From contig VGSS01000004.1 in assembly GCA_016874935.1 (NCBI GenBank), positions 1 to 52,726 on the forward strand: 52,726 bases of DNA, read 5' to 3'. Below, piece by piece: positions 27,340 to 35,712 of the stretch. This DNA is from Deltaproteobacteria bacterium (GTDB taxonomy: Bacteria > Desulfobacterota > BSN033 > UBA1163). Below the pieces are notes generated by a model. That model did not search any database. It was not told where the DNA came from and saw only the letters and a list, made by a program, of their open reading frames with translations. How positions within the stretch are numbered: position 1 is the stretch's first letter; each line of letters opens with the position of its first letter. The position numbers and the translations under genes were made by a program.

Positions 27340-28776
27340 ATGGCTGTAAAAACGTTTGAGCAATATATATCAAGCTTGAGAAGACTGAAGCCTACGATCT
27401 ATATGTTTGGAGAAAAAATAGAGAATGTAGTGGATCATCCTCGAATTCGTGCGGGAATCAATGCCACCGGAGCCACCTATGAACTGGCGCAACATGAGAA
27501 GTACAAACATCTCATGACAACCGTATCTCCTTTGACGGGGGAGCCTATCAACCGGTTCACCCTCCCTCCTCAATCGATCGAAGATCTGGTAGCCAGAGTG
27601 AAGATCAACCGGGCTCTGGGAGGTTATGTGGGGACATGCCATCAGCGATGCACGGGCCTCGACTGTCTCTGCACCCTGTCCATTGTGACCTATGACATCG
27701 ATAAAAAATACGGGACTCAGTACAACAATCGCTTTAACGAATTCCTAAAGTATATGCAGAAGAATGATCTCACCGCAAATGCCAGCGTGACCGATGTCAA
27801 AGGGGATCGCAGCCTGGGCCCGCATGAACAGCCGGATAAGGATATGTACCTTCGGGTGGTCGACCAAACCAAAGAAGGGATTATCGTCAGGGGAGCTAAG
27901 TCCCACCAGACGGGGTCGGTTAGTTGCCATGAGATCATTGTCCTTCCAACGCGTGCGATGGGAAAGGGGGATGAGGATTATGCCCTGGCCTTTGCCATCC
28001 CTTCCGACACAAAGAATCTCATTCATGTGGTGGGAAGAAATTCGATGGACACCCGCGAGATCGAAGGAGTCGATTGTGGAAATATCCGATACAGCAAGTA
28101 TTGCCCGACCCTCATCTTTGACGAGGTTTTGGTGCCCTGGGACCGGGTCTTCATGTTTAGAGAAGTTGAATTTGCCGGAGAGATGGTGAATCGCTTTTCT
28201 GCCTTTCACCGTCAATCTCATGGCGGCTGTAAATCGGGAAAGATCGATGCCATGACCGGCGCCGCCCTGATGATGATGGAGTATAACGGGACGTTGAAAA
28301 TGAGCCACCACAAGGAGAAAGTGATCAACATGATCCATATGGCGGAGACCCTTTATGGTTGCAGCCTGGCGGCCTCGTATGAGGGAAAGAAAGAACCCTC
28401 AGGGACTTATTTCATCGATCCGGTTTTGGCCAATGCCTCCAAGATTCATGAGGGAAAGGAGATGGCCGAGGCTACCCGCCTGATGATCGATATCGCCGGC
28501 GGATATGTGGCCGACCTGCCTTCGGACAGGGACTTTGAAAATCCTGAGATCGGTGAACTTTTAAAAAAATATTTAAAGGGAGCAACCGGCGTGCCGGTTG
28601 AAAAAAGGATCAAGATGCTCCGGTTGGTTGAGAAGATGGCTATGGAGAGCGCTGATACGATCTCTGACATTCATGGAGGAGGTTCGCCGGCAGCCCACCG
28701 GCTGACGATTTACAGGGAGTCGGATATCGACTACAAAAAGAACTGCGCCAAACGTCTGGCCTGCATTGAGGATTAG
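27340..28776 (+). CDS. 4-hydroxybutyryl-CoA dehydratase/vinylacetyl-CoA isomerase-like flavoprotein (AbfD)
   Basis: This 478-residue member of the HpaB/AbfD family has the [4Fe-4S] ligands that mark AbfD rather than a flavin monooxygenase: Cys100 and Cys104 in GTCHQRCTG, and His290 and Cys297 in FHRQSHGGC. In Clostridium AbfD the ligands are Cys99, Cys103, His292 and Cys299, almost the same numbering. These enzymes use FAD and the cluster for a ketyl-radical dehydration of 4-hydroxybutyryl-CoA to crotonyl-CoA. Lying in a block with KorDABC, it probably acts on an acyl-CoA derived from a 2-oxoacid. The exact substrate is uncertain because many deltaproteobacteria carry several paralogues. GGGAGGATAAAG precedes the ATG. 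Confidence 0.85.
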   Translation: MAVKTFEQYISSLRRLKPTIYMFGEKIENVVDHPRIRAGINATGATYELAQHEKYKHLMTTVSPLTGEPINRFTLPPQSIEDLVARVKINRALGGYVGTCHQRCTGLDCLCTLSIVTYDIDKKYGTQYNNRFNEFLKYMQKNDLTANASVTDVKGDRSLGPHEQPDKDMYLRVVDQTKEGIIVRGAKSHQTGSVSCHEIIVLPTRAMGKGDEDYALAFAIPSDTKNLIHVVGRNSMDTREIEGVDCGNIRYSKYCPTLIFDEVLVPWDRVFMFREVEFAGEMVNRFSAFHRQSHGGCKSGKIDAMTGAALMMMEYNGTLKMSHHKEKVINMIHMAETLYGCSLAASYEGKKEPSGTYFIDPVLANASKIHEGKEMAEATRLMIDIAGGYVADLPSDRDFENPEIGELLKKYLKGATGVPVEKRIKMLRLVEKMAMESADTISDIHGGGSPAAHRLTIYRESDIDYKKNCAKRLACIED

Positions 28777-28902
28777 TCTCTTAGGAATAAAATTGTGCGC
28801 AAAATGGTCACCGGCATTAGCAGAATGTCTGAATTCCAGAAAGAAACATTCACCATTTGGAGAACAACTATGAGGCCTCGATTACAGTTTCCTCAACGCT
28901 TT

Positions 28903-29817
28903 TCACCGGTCGCCCTCTTCAACCATGATACCGTAGACATTCTGCGAAAGGGGCTTACCTCTTTTTTCGGTTCCAATTGTCAACTCCCTGTAATCGGGTC
29001 TGGACTTTCGGTTACGAGCAATCAGCGCCTTAACCACATCCCATCTTAATTTGTTATTTTTGGCCATTTCAATGATTTGTTCAAGGGCGGCCCTATTGTC
29101 AAAGGCTGCAGATCGGTAAGGCCTGGGTCTGATCAGCGCATCATAAACGTCACTTACCGCAATGATTTCCACCATGGGATCGTTAAGAATAATCCCCTGT
29201 GGATATCCTGACCCGTCACTCCTCTCGTGATGCTCCAGAGCCACCTTACAGGCGGGGTGCTCCGGGTCTTTATAGTAATAGCAGAGCAGGATATAGCCTG
29301 AAACGGCGTGATGTTCTATGAAGTCCCGCTCCATCTCGGTGAGAGGGGCGGTCTTTCTAAGAATGTTCAGGGGCACACAAATCTTCCCAATGTCGTGGGT
29401 GAAGCCACTCGCTGACGATTCGATATACTCCTGGAAGTCCGGCAGCAAATCTCTTGCCAGAAGTGCGGACAGGGCAAACACCATCAGAATATGGGCGTAC
29501 GTGAGAAAGTCGTACCGTTTGAAATAATCCATCGTCAGCCCAATAGGGATGGGAACCCGAACTCTCTCCAAAAGATTTAGGATAGCATCGAGTTGTTCTC
29601 TCTTAGGAAAAAATTTTACGTAGGGTTCCATTTTAAGAAGACTTACCCAGTCTTTTATGAACGAACCGCGGGAGACGAGTGGATATGAGCGATAGGAGTA
29701 TGTTGTGCGGGAGTGGACAAAGGCATCCAATGTCTCCTTCGTCAAAAGTGTGCCTTTGGAGAACAATAACCGCCTATCCAGCGTATGAATCGGATGTCGG
29801 AGCGTCAATGTCTTCAT
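28903..29817 (-). CDS. HD-GYP domain protein (probable cyclic-di-GMP phosphodiesterase)
   Basis: Residues ~120-290 form an HD-GYP domain: FTHDIGKICVP (HD), the helix FIEHHAVSGYILL, EHHERSDGSGYPQG (the GYP motif) and VSDVYDALIRPRPYR. The first ~100 residues have no recognised sensor domain and no membrane helix. HD-GYP proteins hydrolyse cyclic di-GMP, using two or three metal ions. All metal ligands seem present. It is convergent with the dehydratase gene and stands alone. The gap after it (29818-30263) contains AT-rich sequence and no recognisable gene. Confidence 0.9.
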   Translation of the reverse strand: MKTLTLRHPIHTLDRRLLFSKGTLLTKETLDAFVHSRTTYSYRSYPLVSRGSFIKDWVSLLKMEPYVKFFPKREQLDAILNLLERVRVPIPIGLTMDYFKRYDFLTYAHILMVFALSALLARDLLPDFQEYIESSASGFTHDIGKICVPLNILRKTAPLTEMERDFIEHHAVSGYILLCYYYKDPEHPACKVALEHHERSDGSGYPQGIILNDPMVEIIAVSDVYDALIRPRPYRSAAFDNRAALEQIIEMAKNNKLRWDVVKALIARNRKSRPDYRELTIGTEKRGKPLSQNVYGIMVEEGDR

Positions 29818-30263
29818 AAAGGAACACCCTTGAAGCTTAATTTATCTCCATAAATCAACAGATGTCAACAGCGCCTCTGCCATCAAAAAGCAACTCAGGA
29901 CTCCACGAAATTGAAAATAGGGTCATAAATTATAGAAAATTTATCAAAAAAAGGATAGGCGTGTCAAGATATTTAAACAGATTTTGACCACAGAATATGG
30001 AGTGCATTGCCGATCATTGTGCGAGTGATGTATCGAGTCGGCTGACTTTTTGATTTCCGATTGAAATAATGTATGCCTATCAAAATCACCGGATGCTTGA
30101 CTATAGGAAGAAAGAATTGGGAAATCGGGATTGGTTAGGTAAGAACTGCAGTTTATATCGCCATGCATCAATATTGAAAAAGATTTAAATCTACAACCTC
30201 AAGGCAAACCCTTAAGCACATTAAGCTCGGAGCGAAGCGGTCTTCTATCCTTTATCAGCGAAG

Positions 30264-31034
30264 CTACGGTCGTTTCATTTCCTCGATGGTTGACTTTGAA
30301 GCATTGTACATGAAGCCGATATCCGTGGAGCAGGCCAGAACCGTCATTCCTTTTGATTTCCACTTCCTGATGAGTTCGGTATTTCCGATGTGAATGCCTG
30401 AGGCTTTGCCTTTCTTCTTGGCAGTCTCAACGACCTTCTCAATGGCTTGTCCTAATGCCTCAGACGCAAGCTGGTCGGGAATGCCCATAGAGATGGAGAG
30501 GTCGTTGGGACCGATCAAGCCGACATCAATTCCATCTGTGCTGAGAATGGCATCGACATTCTCAATGGCCTCACGGGTCTCAATCTGGGCAATGATCAGG
30601 GTATGTTCATTTGCCTCTTTCATAAACTCAAGGGCTTTCAGAGGTTTGTAGTCTGTTTGACCGGTCTGGGTTCCAAATCCTCTCTGTCCGATCGGTGTAT
30701 ATTTGCTGTAACGGACAATTGACTCGGCCTGTTCTTTTGTTGAGGTCATGGGAACCATGATTCCTTCGGCACCGGCATCGAGGACCCTTGAGATGAAGTG
30801 GGTTTCCAAGTGAGGGATTCTGATGACAGGTGCAATCCCCGCAGACTTGGCCCCTCGTATGAGATCGGCCACCGTTTCCATGGAATAGTTGCCGTGTTCC
30901 ATGTCGATCAAGACGAAATCATAACCCACAGAGGCAAAGATGACCGGAGTTCCGGGGTCCCGGGCCTGTCGTATCATCATCCCATAAACACACTCTCCTG
31001 CCAGCACTCTCTTTCGTAAACCAGCCCAAACCAT
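30264..31034 (-). CDS. HpcH/HpaI-family aldolase
   Basis: This 256-residue class II aldolase of the HpcH/HpaI family starts MVWAGLRKRVLAGECVYGMM after GGGAGGCACTT; the longer frame runs into repeat sequence. Motifs: DFVLIDMEHGNYS (catalytic His and base), PVIRIP, GAEGIMVPM, IAQIETREAIENVDAIL (metal Glu) and GLIGPNDLSISMG (metal Asp). Such enzymes reversibly split 4-hydroxy-2-oxoacids (for example 2-keto-3-deoxy sugar acids) into pyruvate and an aldehyde. A DapA-family aldolase and a LarA-type racemase are encoded just upstream on the same strand, pointing to sugar-acid breakdown. Confidence 0.9.
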   Translation of the reverse strand: MVWAGLRKRVLAGECVYGMMIRQARDPGTPVIFASVGYDFVLIDMEHGNYSMETVADLIRGAKSAGIAPVIRIPHLETHFISRVLDAGAEGIMVPMTSTKEQAESIVRYSKYTPIGQRGFGTQTGQTDYKPLKALEFMKEANEHTLIIAQIETREAIENVDAILSTDGIDVGLIGPNDLSISMGIPDQLASEALGQAIEKVVETAKKKGKASGIHIGNTELIRKWKSKGMTVLACSTDIGFMYNASKSTIEEMKRP

Positions 31035-31245
31035 AAGTGCCTCCCAAAAGAAAAATTCGAAATTCGAATATCGGGCGAAGCGTCCGTCTCGGACCAATCC
31101 GAAACAATATCAAAATTCAAATGTTCAAATGTCCCAAAACAGTTGTAATTTGTTTGGTATTTTGGTCATTCGAAATTGTTTCGAAATTCGCCCGCCTGCG
31201 CGTAGCCGCTTCGGCGAAGGCAGGGATTTCGTGCTTCGAGTTTAC

Positions 31246-32133
31246 TCATTTAAGCAATTCCATATTCTTCAATATCTCCTTCAATTCCTCCTTTGCCTTC
31301 GGAGTGATTCCCCCCACCGGAGCAATTCCCACTCCCGCATCGATACCGATCAGGTTTAATGCCTCTTTGATCACCACGGGAAAAGTTCCTAAATCGAATG
31401 CCAATCGCAGAGGAGCCAGACGGAACTGAGCTGCGAGAGATCGCTTCATATCCCCCGCTTTGAAAGCCTCATAAATCTCAACGATCACTTTGGGCGCCAC
31501 ATTGGCTGTGGCAGCAATTGCCCCCTTTCCTCCATAGCATAGTGTTCCGTAGATGAGGGTGTCCCGGCCGGCCAGAACAGAGAAATTCTCATCCGTTCTC
31601 CGTATATATTCAGCCGTGAGCGTGAGATCTCCGGAGGAGTCCTTAATGCCGACGATGTTATCCACCTGAGAGGCCCGGACGACAAAATCGGCTGAGATAT
31701 TAACCCCTGTTCTTCCAACATTGTTATAGAGAAGGACCGGTAACCGTGTGGCCTTTGCAACAGCCGTGAAGAATTCCATCAACTCCGCATCATTGGGTTT
31801 GATGAAATAGGGGGTGACCACAGAAACAGCACTGACTCCGGCGGCCTCAGCCATCTGGGTCAGCGAAATGGCCTCACGGGTCGTGATGGCTCCTGTTCCT
31901 GCATAAACCGGAACCCGGCCACGGGTCTCCTCGACCACGACCTCAATGATCCTTTTCTTCTCCTCGAAAGTGAGGGCATAGAACTCTCCCTGACTTCCGA
32001 CCGGGAAGAGACCATGGACTCCTCCTTCGATCAGATAGTTGGTCAGTTTCCGTAGGGCTGACTCATTGATCTTCCCATCTTTGGTGATCGGTGTAACCAT
32101 TGCCGGGATGATTCCTTTTGGTTGAAAATTCAT
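31246..32133 (-). CDS. DapA/KdgA-family pyruvate aldolase
   Basis: This 295-residue class I aldolase has Lys164 in VGIKDSSGDL for the Schiff base with pyruvate and Tyr136 in LLYNNVGRTG. The usual GTTGE signature is replaced by GSQGEFYALT. The fold covers biosynthetic DapA and catabolic 2-keto-3-deoxygluconate or 4-hydroxy-2-oxoacid aldolases. Position between an HpaI aldolase and a LarA-type protein, away from lysine genes, favours a catabolic role. The 211 bases downstream (31035-31245) hold AAATTCGAAATT-type repeats. Confidence 0.88.
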   Translation of the reverse strand: MNFQPKGIIPAMVTPITKDGKINESALRKLTNYLIEGGVHGLFPVGSQGEFYALTFEEKKRIIEVVVEETRGRVPVYAGTGAITTREAISLTQMAEAAGVSAVSVVTPYFIKPNDAELMEFFTAVAKATRLPVLLYNNVGRTGVNISADFVVRASQVDNIVGIKDSSGDLTLTAEYIRRTDENFSVLAGRDTLIYGTLCYGGKGAIAATANVAPKVIVEIYEAFKAGDMKRSLAAQFRLAPLRLAFDLGTFPVVIKEALNLIGIDAGVGIAPVGGITPKAKEELKEILKNMELLK

Positions 32134-32196
32134 TTTTTCCTCCAGTTTTAAAGGTTGAGGTTGAGGGTAAAGAGAAACTTAACCTAAGCCTCAGCA

Positions 32197-33471
32197 TTAA
32201 CCTTTTTTTATAATAGGCAATGTCAACAACCCATCCGGTATAAGGACCACTCTTGCCCTTGGATTCTTATTCAGCTCTCGATCCAAAGCTTCCTGCAAAG
32301 TGGGAACCGTTTCGAGATACAATTCTTTCAACGTCTCCTCAGGAAGGAGACAGTCCGTCATCACGATCCTTGCCTGTTTTAGAATCTGTGCCAGGATGAG
32401 GGCCTTCTGTTCTCCTGGGGCAAAGCCTTCTTCGCGGGAGATGGCGATGATATCATCCACATCCTGAGCTCTCTTCATGATATCGCAATACCCCGGGTGC
32501 CCGCAGCCGTCTTCACAGGGGGCAGGGATGAGAATGACGCCGCCCTTTGTAACCACTGGTTGGGGGCCGAAGACGATCACATTGGCGGCACGGGTGGCCT
32601 GATAAAGATCGAGGGACTTCGGATGACTGACTCCGCTGACGACAATCTCTCCGGGCTGATCGATTTCAACTTCATAGAGATTTCGAGCGATCTTCACTCC
32701 CTCCTGGAATGCTTCCACCGGATCTCCAGCCACTACCTTCACCACTTCCTTCTTCCCCGTCTGAACCACATTGACAATGAAATGGAGTCCCAGGACATGG
32801 GTTGCTTCAGTGAGGAATTTCCGAAAACGATTTCCCTCTATTACGCCGAGTCGGGTTTCTTCCATCATTTGGTAATTATGCGTCGCCCCGATGGTCTCCT
32901 CACCTGCCACTCCCACTGCAATGCTCTTCACCCCTCCGCTGTAACCTGCGAAAAGATGGGTTTCAATCACTCCCGTGGAGATTCGGATGTCTGCTTGGGC
33001 TACGGTGCGGTTGAAGACCAGAGGAATCCCGCTTTTTGTCGTTCCCAGAGAGATAAGTTCTTCCTTATTGTATGAGTTGTGATTGATAAAAGAGATTTCA
33101 TCCACGATCTTTCCAAACTTCTCCCTCAGCTCTTCAGGAGTGTTTGGACGGTGGGTTCCAGTAGCCACAACAGCGGTGGTATCCTCTTTTCTGATCCCCC
33201 CTTGCTTCAGTTCTTCAAGAAGAAGGGGCACAATCGTCTCTTCGGGGAGCTGACGCGTGATGTCCGTAACGATGATCGCAGCGGTCTGGCCAGCTTTTAC
33301 CATGTTGCGAAGTCGCGCGGAATGGATGGGATGATAAAGAGCATCCTCGACAGCACTTTTCACATCCGGAACCGGCGCTATCTCATGAGATTCCACCCAC
33401 TGCACAAAAACGCGATCTGGTATCTCAAGATGGGTCGTCTTTTTACCGCAAGGGATTGGATAACGCTTCAT
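32197..33471 (-). CDS. LarA-type nickel-dependent 2-hydroxyacid racemase/epimerase
   Basis: This 424-residue protein aligns with lactate racemase LarA. It has His107 in VVATGTHRPNT, His172 in ETHLFAGYSGG, Lys182 in GGVKSIAVG (site of attachment of the nickel-pincer cofactor) and His198 in GATHNY; these match His108, His174, Lys184 and His200 of the Lactobacillus enzyme. All are conserved, so it should be active if the LarB, LarC and LarE cofactor proteins are made; their genes are not in the window. LarA homologues are known for lactate, malate, other 2-hydroxyacids and gluconate-type epimerisation. Context favours a sugar acid. Confidence 0.88.
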   Translation of the reverse strand: MKRYPIPCGKKTTHLEIPDRVFVQWVESHEIAPVPDVKSAVEDALYHPIHSARLRNMVKAGQTAAIIVTDITRQLPEETIVPLLLEELKQGGIRKEDTTAVVATGTHRPNTPEELREKFGKIVDEISFINHNSYNKEELISLGTTKSGIPLVFNRTVAQADIRISTGVIETHLFAGYSGGVKSIAVGVAGEETIGATHNYQMMEETRLGVIEGNRFRKFLTEATHVLGLHFIVNVVQTGKKEVVKVVAGDPVEAFQEGVKIARNLYEVEIDQPGEIVVSGVSHPKSLDLYQATRAANVIVFGPQPVVTKGGVILIPAPCEDGCGHPGYCDIMKRAQDVDDIIAISREEGFAPGEQKALILAQILKQARIVMTDCLLPEETLKELYLETVPTLQEALDRELNKNPRARVVLIPDGLLTLPIIKKG

Positions 33472-33516
33472 CCTATTCCAACTTATTAATCAGTCCACAA
33501 TTGTATAGATAAGTGT

Positions 33517-33772
33517 CCCCCTCTTTGGAGACTGTGTCGTAATATGAAAAAACCCCATTTTTGAAAAGGGGGAGAGGCGGTCGGGTGGAAAAGGTTTAGG
33601 GCGGTTACCTTTAGCCGTTCGGATTCAGGCGTGCCAAGCATATGAAAACATTTGATTTTATACAAGTGACAATTTCCCATCATCTAAAAGACCCGCATCC
33701 TAAAACTTTGGAACCTGACTGCCTCTTCCCCTTTGCTCGCGATTGCGACACAGTCTCTTGGCAAAGAGGGGG
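33517..33772. repeat. MITE-like element with GACTGTGTCG inverted ends
   Basis: The left arm at 33517-33543 (CCCCTCTTTG-GAGACTGTGTCGTAAT) and right arm at 33742-33772 are imperfect inverted repeats of about 27 bases; the right arm adds CCAA in the middle. A related pair (GACTGTGTCATAAT and GTTACGACACGGTC) encloses 44431-44560. The interior has no ORF. The rest of the 558-base gap between larA and the transposase remnant holds nothing recognisable. Confidence 0.6.
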
Positions 33773-34029
33773 TTGACCTGCCTGCCGGACAGTCAGGGGC
33801 AGATTTTCAGAAGATGTTTTATCAATTAGAGACTCCTTAGACATGTTGAATGCTTTAATTAATTTTTCGATCTTCTTTCTCTCCTTGTTGAAATGAGATT
33901 AACATCAGTTTAGTCCCTAAACAAGTGTAATTATTTTGGGAGAAAGTGAGAAAGTACTCGAAATGCCCTCCAGATAAGACTATTATCGTTTTGTCAAAAA
34001 ACAAAACCAATCAGAAAGGAGCATTTTGA

Positions 34030-34400
34030 GTGAAAAAATTAAACCACAAAATACTGGGGAAGCGCAAGAGAAAAATTGAGAAACGTTTGGAGCGCAGGAA
34101 CTGGGAGAACCCAGAGAGGGCGATGTTCAAGGGAGTCAGCATTGGATATGAGATGGATGATCGCCATAAGGGGATTGCCTGCGGAGGAATTGGTGTGATT
34201 CATTTGATAGCGAAGCGGCTGGGACTTGCCAAACAGATCGATAAGCATCTGCATCTGCTCAAGCGACATCTTCCTTACCATGAGTAGGACCATGTTTTGA
34301 ATCTGACCTATAATGTGCTTGCGGGGGGGACGCGGTTAGGGGACATTGAGTTACAGTGGCAGGGTAAGGGTTGGATGGATGCGTTGGGGGCGGAGAGGAA
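34030..34400 (+). mobile_element. IS1380-family transposase N-terminal remnant
   Basis: The frame from 34030 (KGVSIGYEMDDRHKGIACGG, then GLAKQIDKHLHLLKRHLPYHE) ends at an in-frame TAG at 34285. After the TAG the same frame resumes with DHVLNLTYNVLAGGTRLGDI and WMDALGAER. The whole is the start of an IS1380-type transposase (YHESDHVLNLAYN...GG...DIE...DALGAER) and it stops near 34400. The DDE catalytic core is missing. The second half is in frame with rsmE, which follows immediately. Confidence 0.7.
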
Positions 34401-34437
34401 GCCAAGGAGAAGAAGAAAAAAAAGGGGAAACCCTCTT

Positions 34438-35256
34438 GTGAAGGATAGAATTGTTTTAAATCAGAAGCTTGAAACAGACAAAGAAATCACCCTCGAAGGG
34501 CCTCCTCTGGAGGCCTTCCGAGTTCAGAGCGCCCATGTGGGAAGCATCATCACCCTGACCGATTCTGAAGGGAAGGGCTTTCGGGGAAGAGTCCTTCGAC
34601 TTTCAAAAGAGAAGGCATCCGTTCTCATCTTCGATTCATTTCCTTCCCCTACGGAATCTCCTATCGAGATCATCCTCCTCCAAGCTCTCCCAGAGAAAGA
34701 ACGAATGGAATGGATCATTCAGAAAGCTACCGAGTTGGGCGTTGCAGCGATCATCCCTTTTAAATCCGAAAGGTCGATCTCTCTAGAAGAGAGGGAGTCC
34801 AAACAGAAGAAGGCTCACCGCTGGCAGGAGATTGCAGTGAAAGCGGTCCAGCAGTCGAGAAGGGCAAGAGTCCCTTCAGTGGAGGACTATTGTTCCTTTG
34901 AGGGGGCGCTGGAATATTGCCGGGAAGATGGACTGAAGATTCTCCTCTGGGAAAAAGACGGGAAAAAACTCAAAGAGGTTCTTGAAAGCTTCCTAAAATT
35001 TCATCCCTCATTAGAAAAAGAATTTTTATCAAGACCCCCCTTAGAAAAAGGGGGGGAGGGGGGATTTAAGTGCGATCGGCCGGAAAAAGTCTATCTCATG
35101 GTCAGCCCCGAAGGAGGGTTTAACGAAGAAGAAGTAAGATTAGCCATAGATCAGGGATTCGTCCCCGTGAAACTGGGACAGCGTATCTTAAGAACCGAAA
35201 CCGCCGCCATCACTTTTGTCGGCATCCTACAATATGAACTCGGCGACCTTTGCTAG
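34438..35256 (+). CDS. rsmE: 16S rRNA m3U1498 methyltransferase RsmE
   Basis: The SPOUT-fold C-terminal domain is clear: ERMEWIIQKATELGVAAIIP, QEIAVKAVQQSRRARVPSVE, SPEGGFNEEEV and LGQRILRTETAAI (knot and SAM site). The N-terminal PUA-like part begins around VKDRIVLNQKL. The frame is open upstream through the IS1380 remnant to 34297 without a stop, so I use the GTG at 34438, with AGGGGAAA before it. The usual M-x-R-F-F start is not seen, so the first residues may have been replaced by insertion-sequence DNA. Between about residues 197 and 212 a dispersed repeat is inserted in frame. It methylates U1498 of 16S rRNA. Confidence 0.85.
   Translation: MKDRIVLNQKLETDKEITLEGPPLEAFRVQSAHVGSIITLTDSEGKGFRGRVLRLSKEKASVLIFDSFPSPTESPIEIILLQALPEKERMEWIIQKATELGVAAIIPFKSERSISLEERESKQKKAHRWQEIAVKAVQQSRRARVPSVEDYCSFEGALEYCREDGLKILLWEKDGKKLKEVLESFLKFHPSLEKEFLSRPPLEKGGEGGFKCDRPEKVYLMVSPEGGFNEEEVRLAIDQGFVPVKLGQRILRTETAAITFVGILQYELGDLC
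35033..35070 (+). repeat. G/C-run palindromic repeat inserted in frame within rsmE
   Basis: CCCCCCTTAGAAAAAGGGGG followed by GGAGGGGGGATTTAAG is a dispersed palindromic repeat normally found between genes in deltaproteobacteria. Here it is translated as RPPLEKGGEGGFK inside RsmE, between the FHPSLEKEFL segment and the conserved YLMVSPEGGF strand. It likely forms a surface loop. Confidence 0.6.
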
Positions 35257-35282
35257 AAGAGAATCGAAGCCGAGGAAGGAGG

Positions 35283-35600
35283 ATGATAGGAGATGCTCTT
35301 ATGGGTGATCATGGTTGTTTTCGGTATATGCATGGTTGTGAGTTTCCACCTAACCTTTCTGACCATAATAGCCCCTGGCTTTTCATCAGCTTTGGTCTGC
35401 TGTTCAGCATTCCCTTCCTCATAGGGGCATTAAAATTGGCTGCAAAGAAATGGCCTTTTTTTAAGAGTGCCGAAAGAACCATTTTGGGACACTCCGAGCC
35501 TAAAACAACTTTTGTCCCGCACTGGTTTATGATGGCAGCGATCATTCTCACGGGAATCCTTATCCTGGCTGCCATCCTCATACCGATTTTTTTTAAATGA
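35283..35600 (+). CDS. Hypothetical membrane protein, possibly frameshifted
   Basis: The C-terminal part has two hydrophobic segments, PWLFISFGLLFSIPFLIGAL and HWFMMAAIILTGILILAAIL, separated by a basic, polar loop. In this frame the N-terminus (MIGDALMGDHGC) is not hydrophobic. In the next frame an ATG at 35293 gives MLLWVIMVVFGICMVVSFHL, a good membrane helix, which runs to a stop at about 35424. The natural protein may therefore start at 35293 and change frame near 35370. No family is recognised. AAGGAGG lies at 35276-35282. Confidence 0.4.
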   Translation: MIGDALMGDHGCFRYMHGCEFPPNLSDHNSPWLFISFGLLFSIPFLIGALKLAAKKWPFFKSAERTILGHSEPKTTFVPHWFMMAAIILTGILILAAILIPIFFK

Positions 35601-35712
35601 GATGTATCTGCTTCCAATCCAATACCATTCGATGTCACCTAAGATGACATTTATGGCTGGCTTGAAAAATAGACAATCCATCCGTAGTTGATTATACTTC
35701 CTGTGTAATGCC

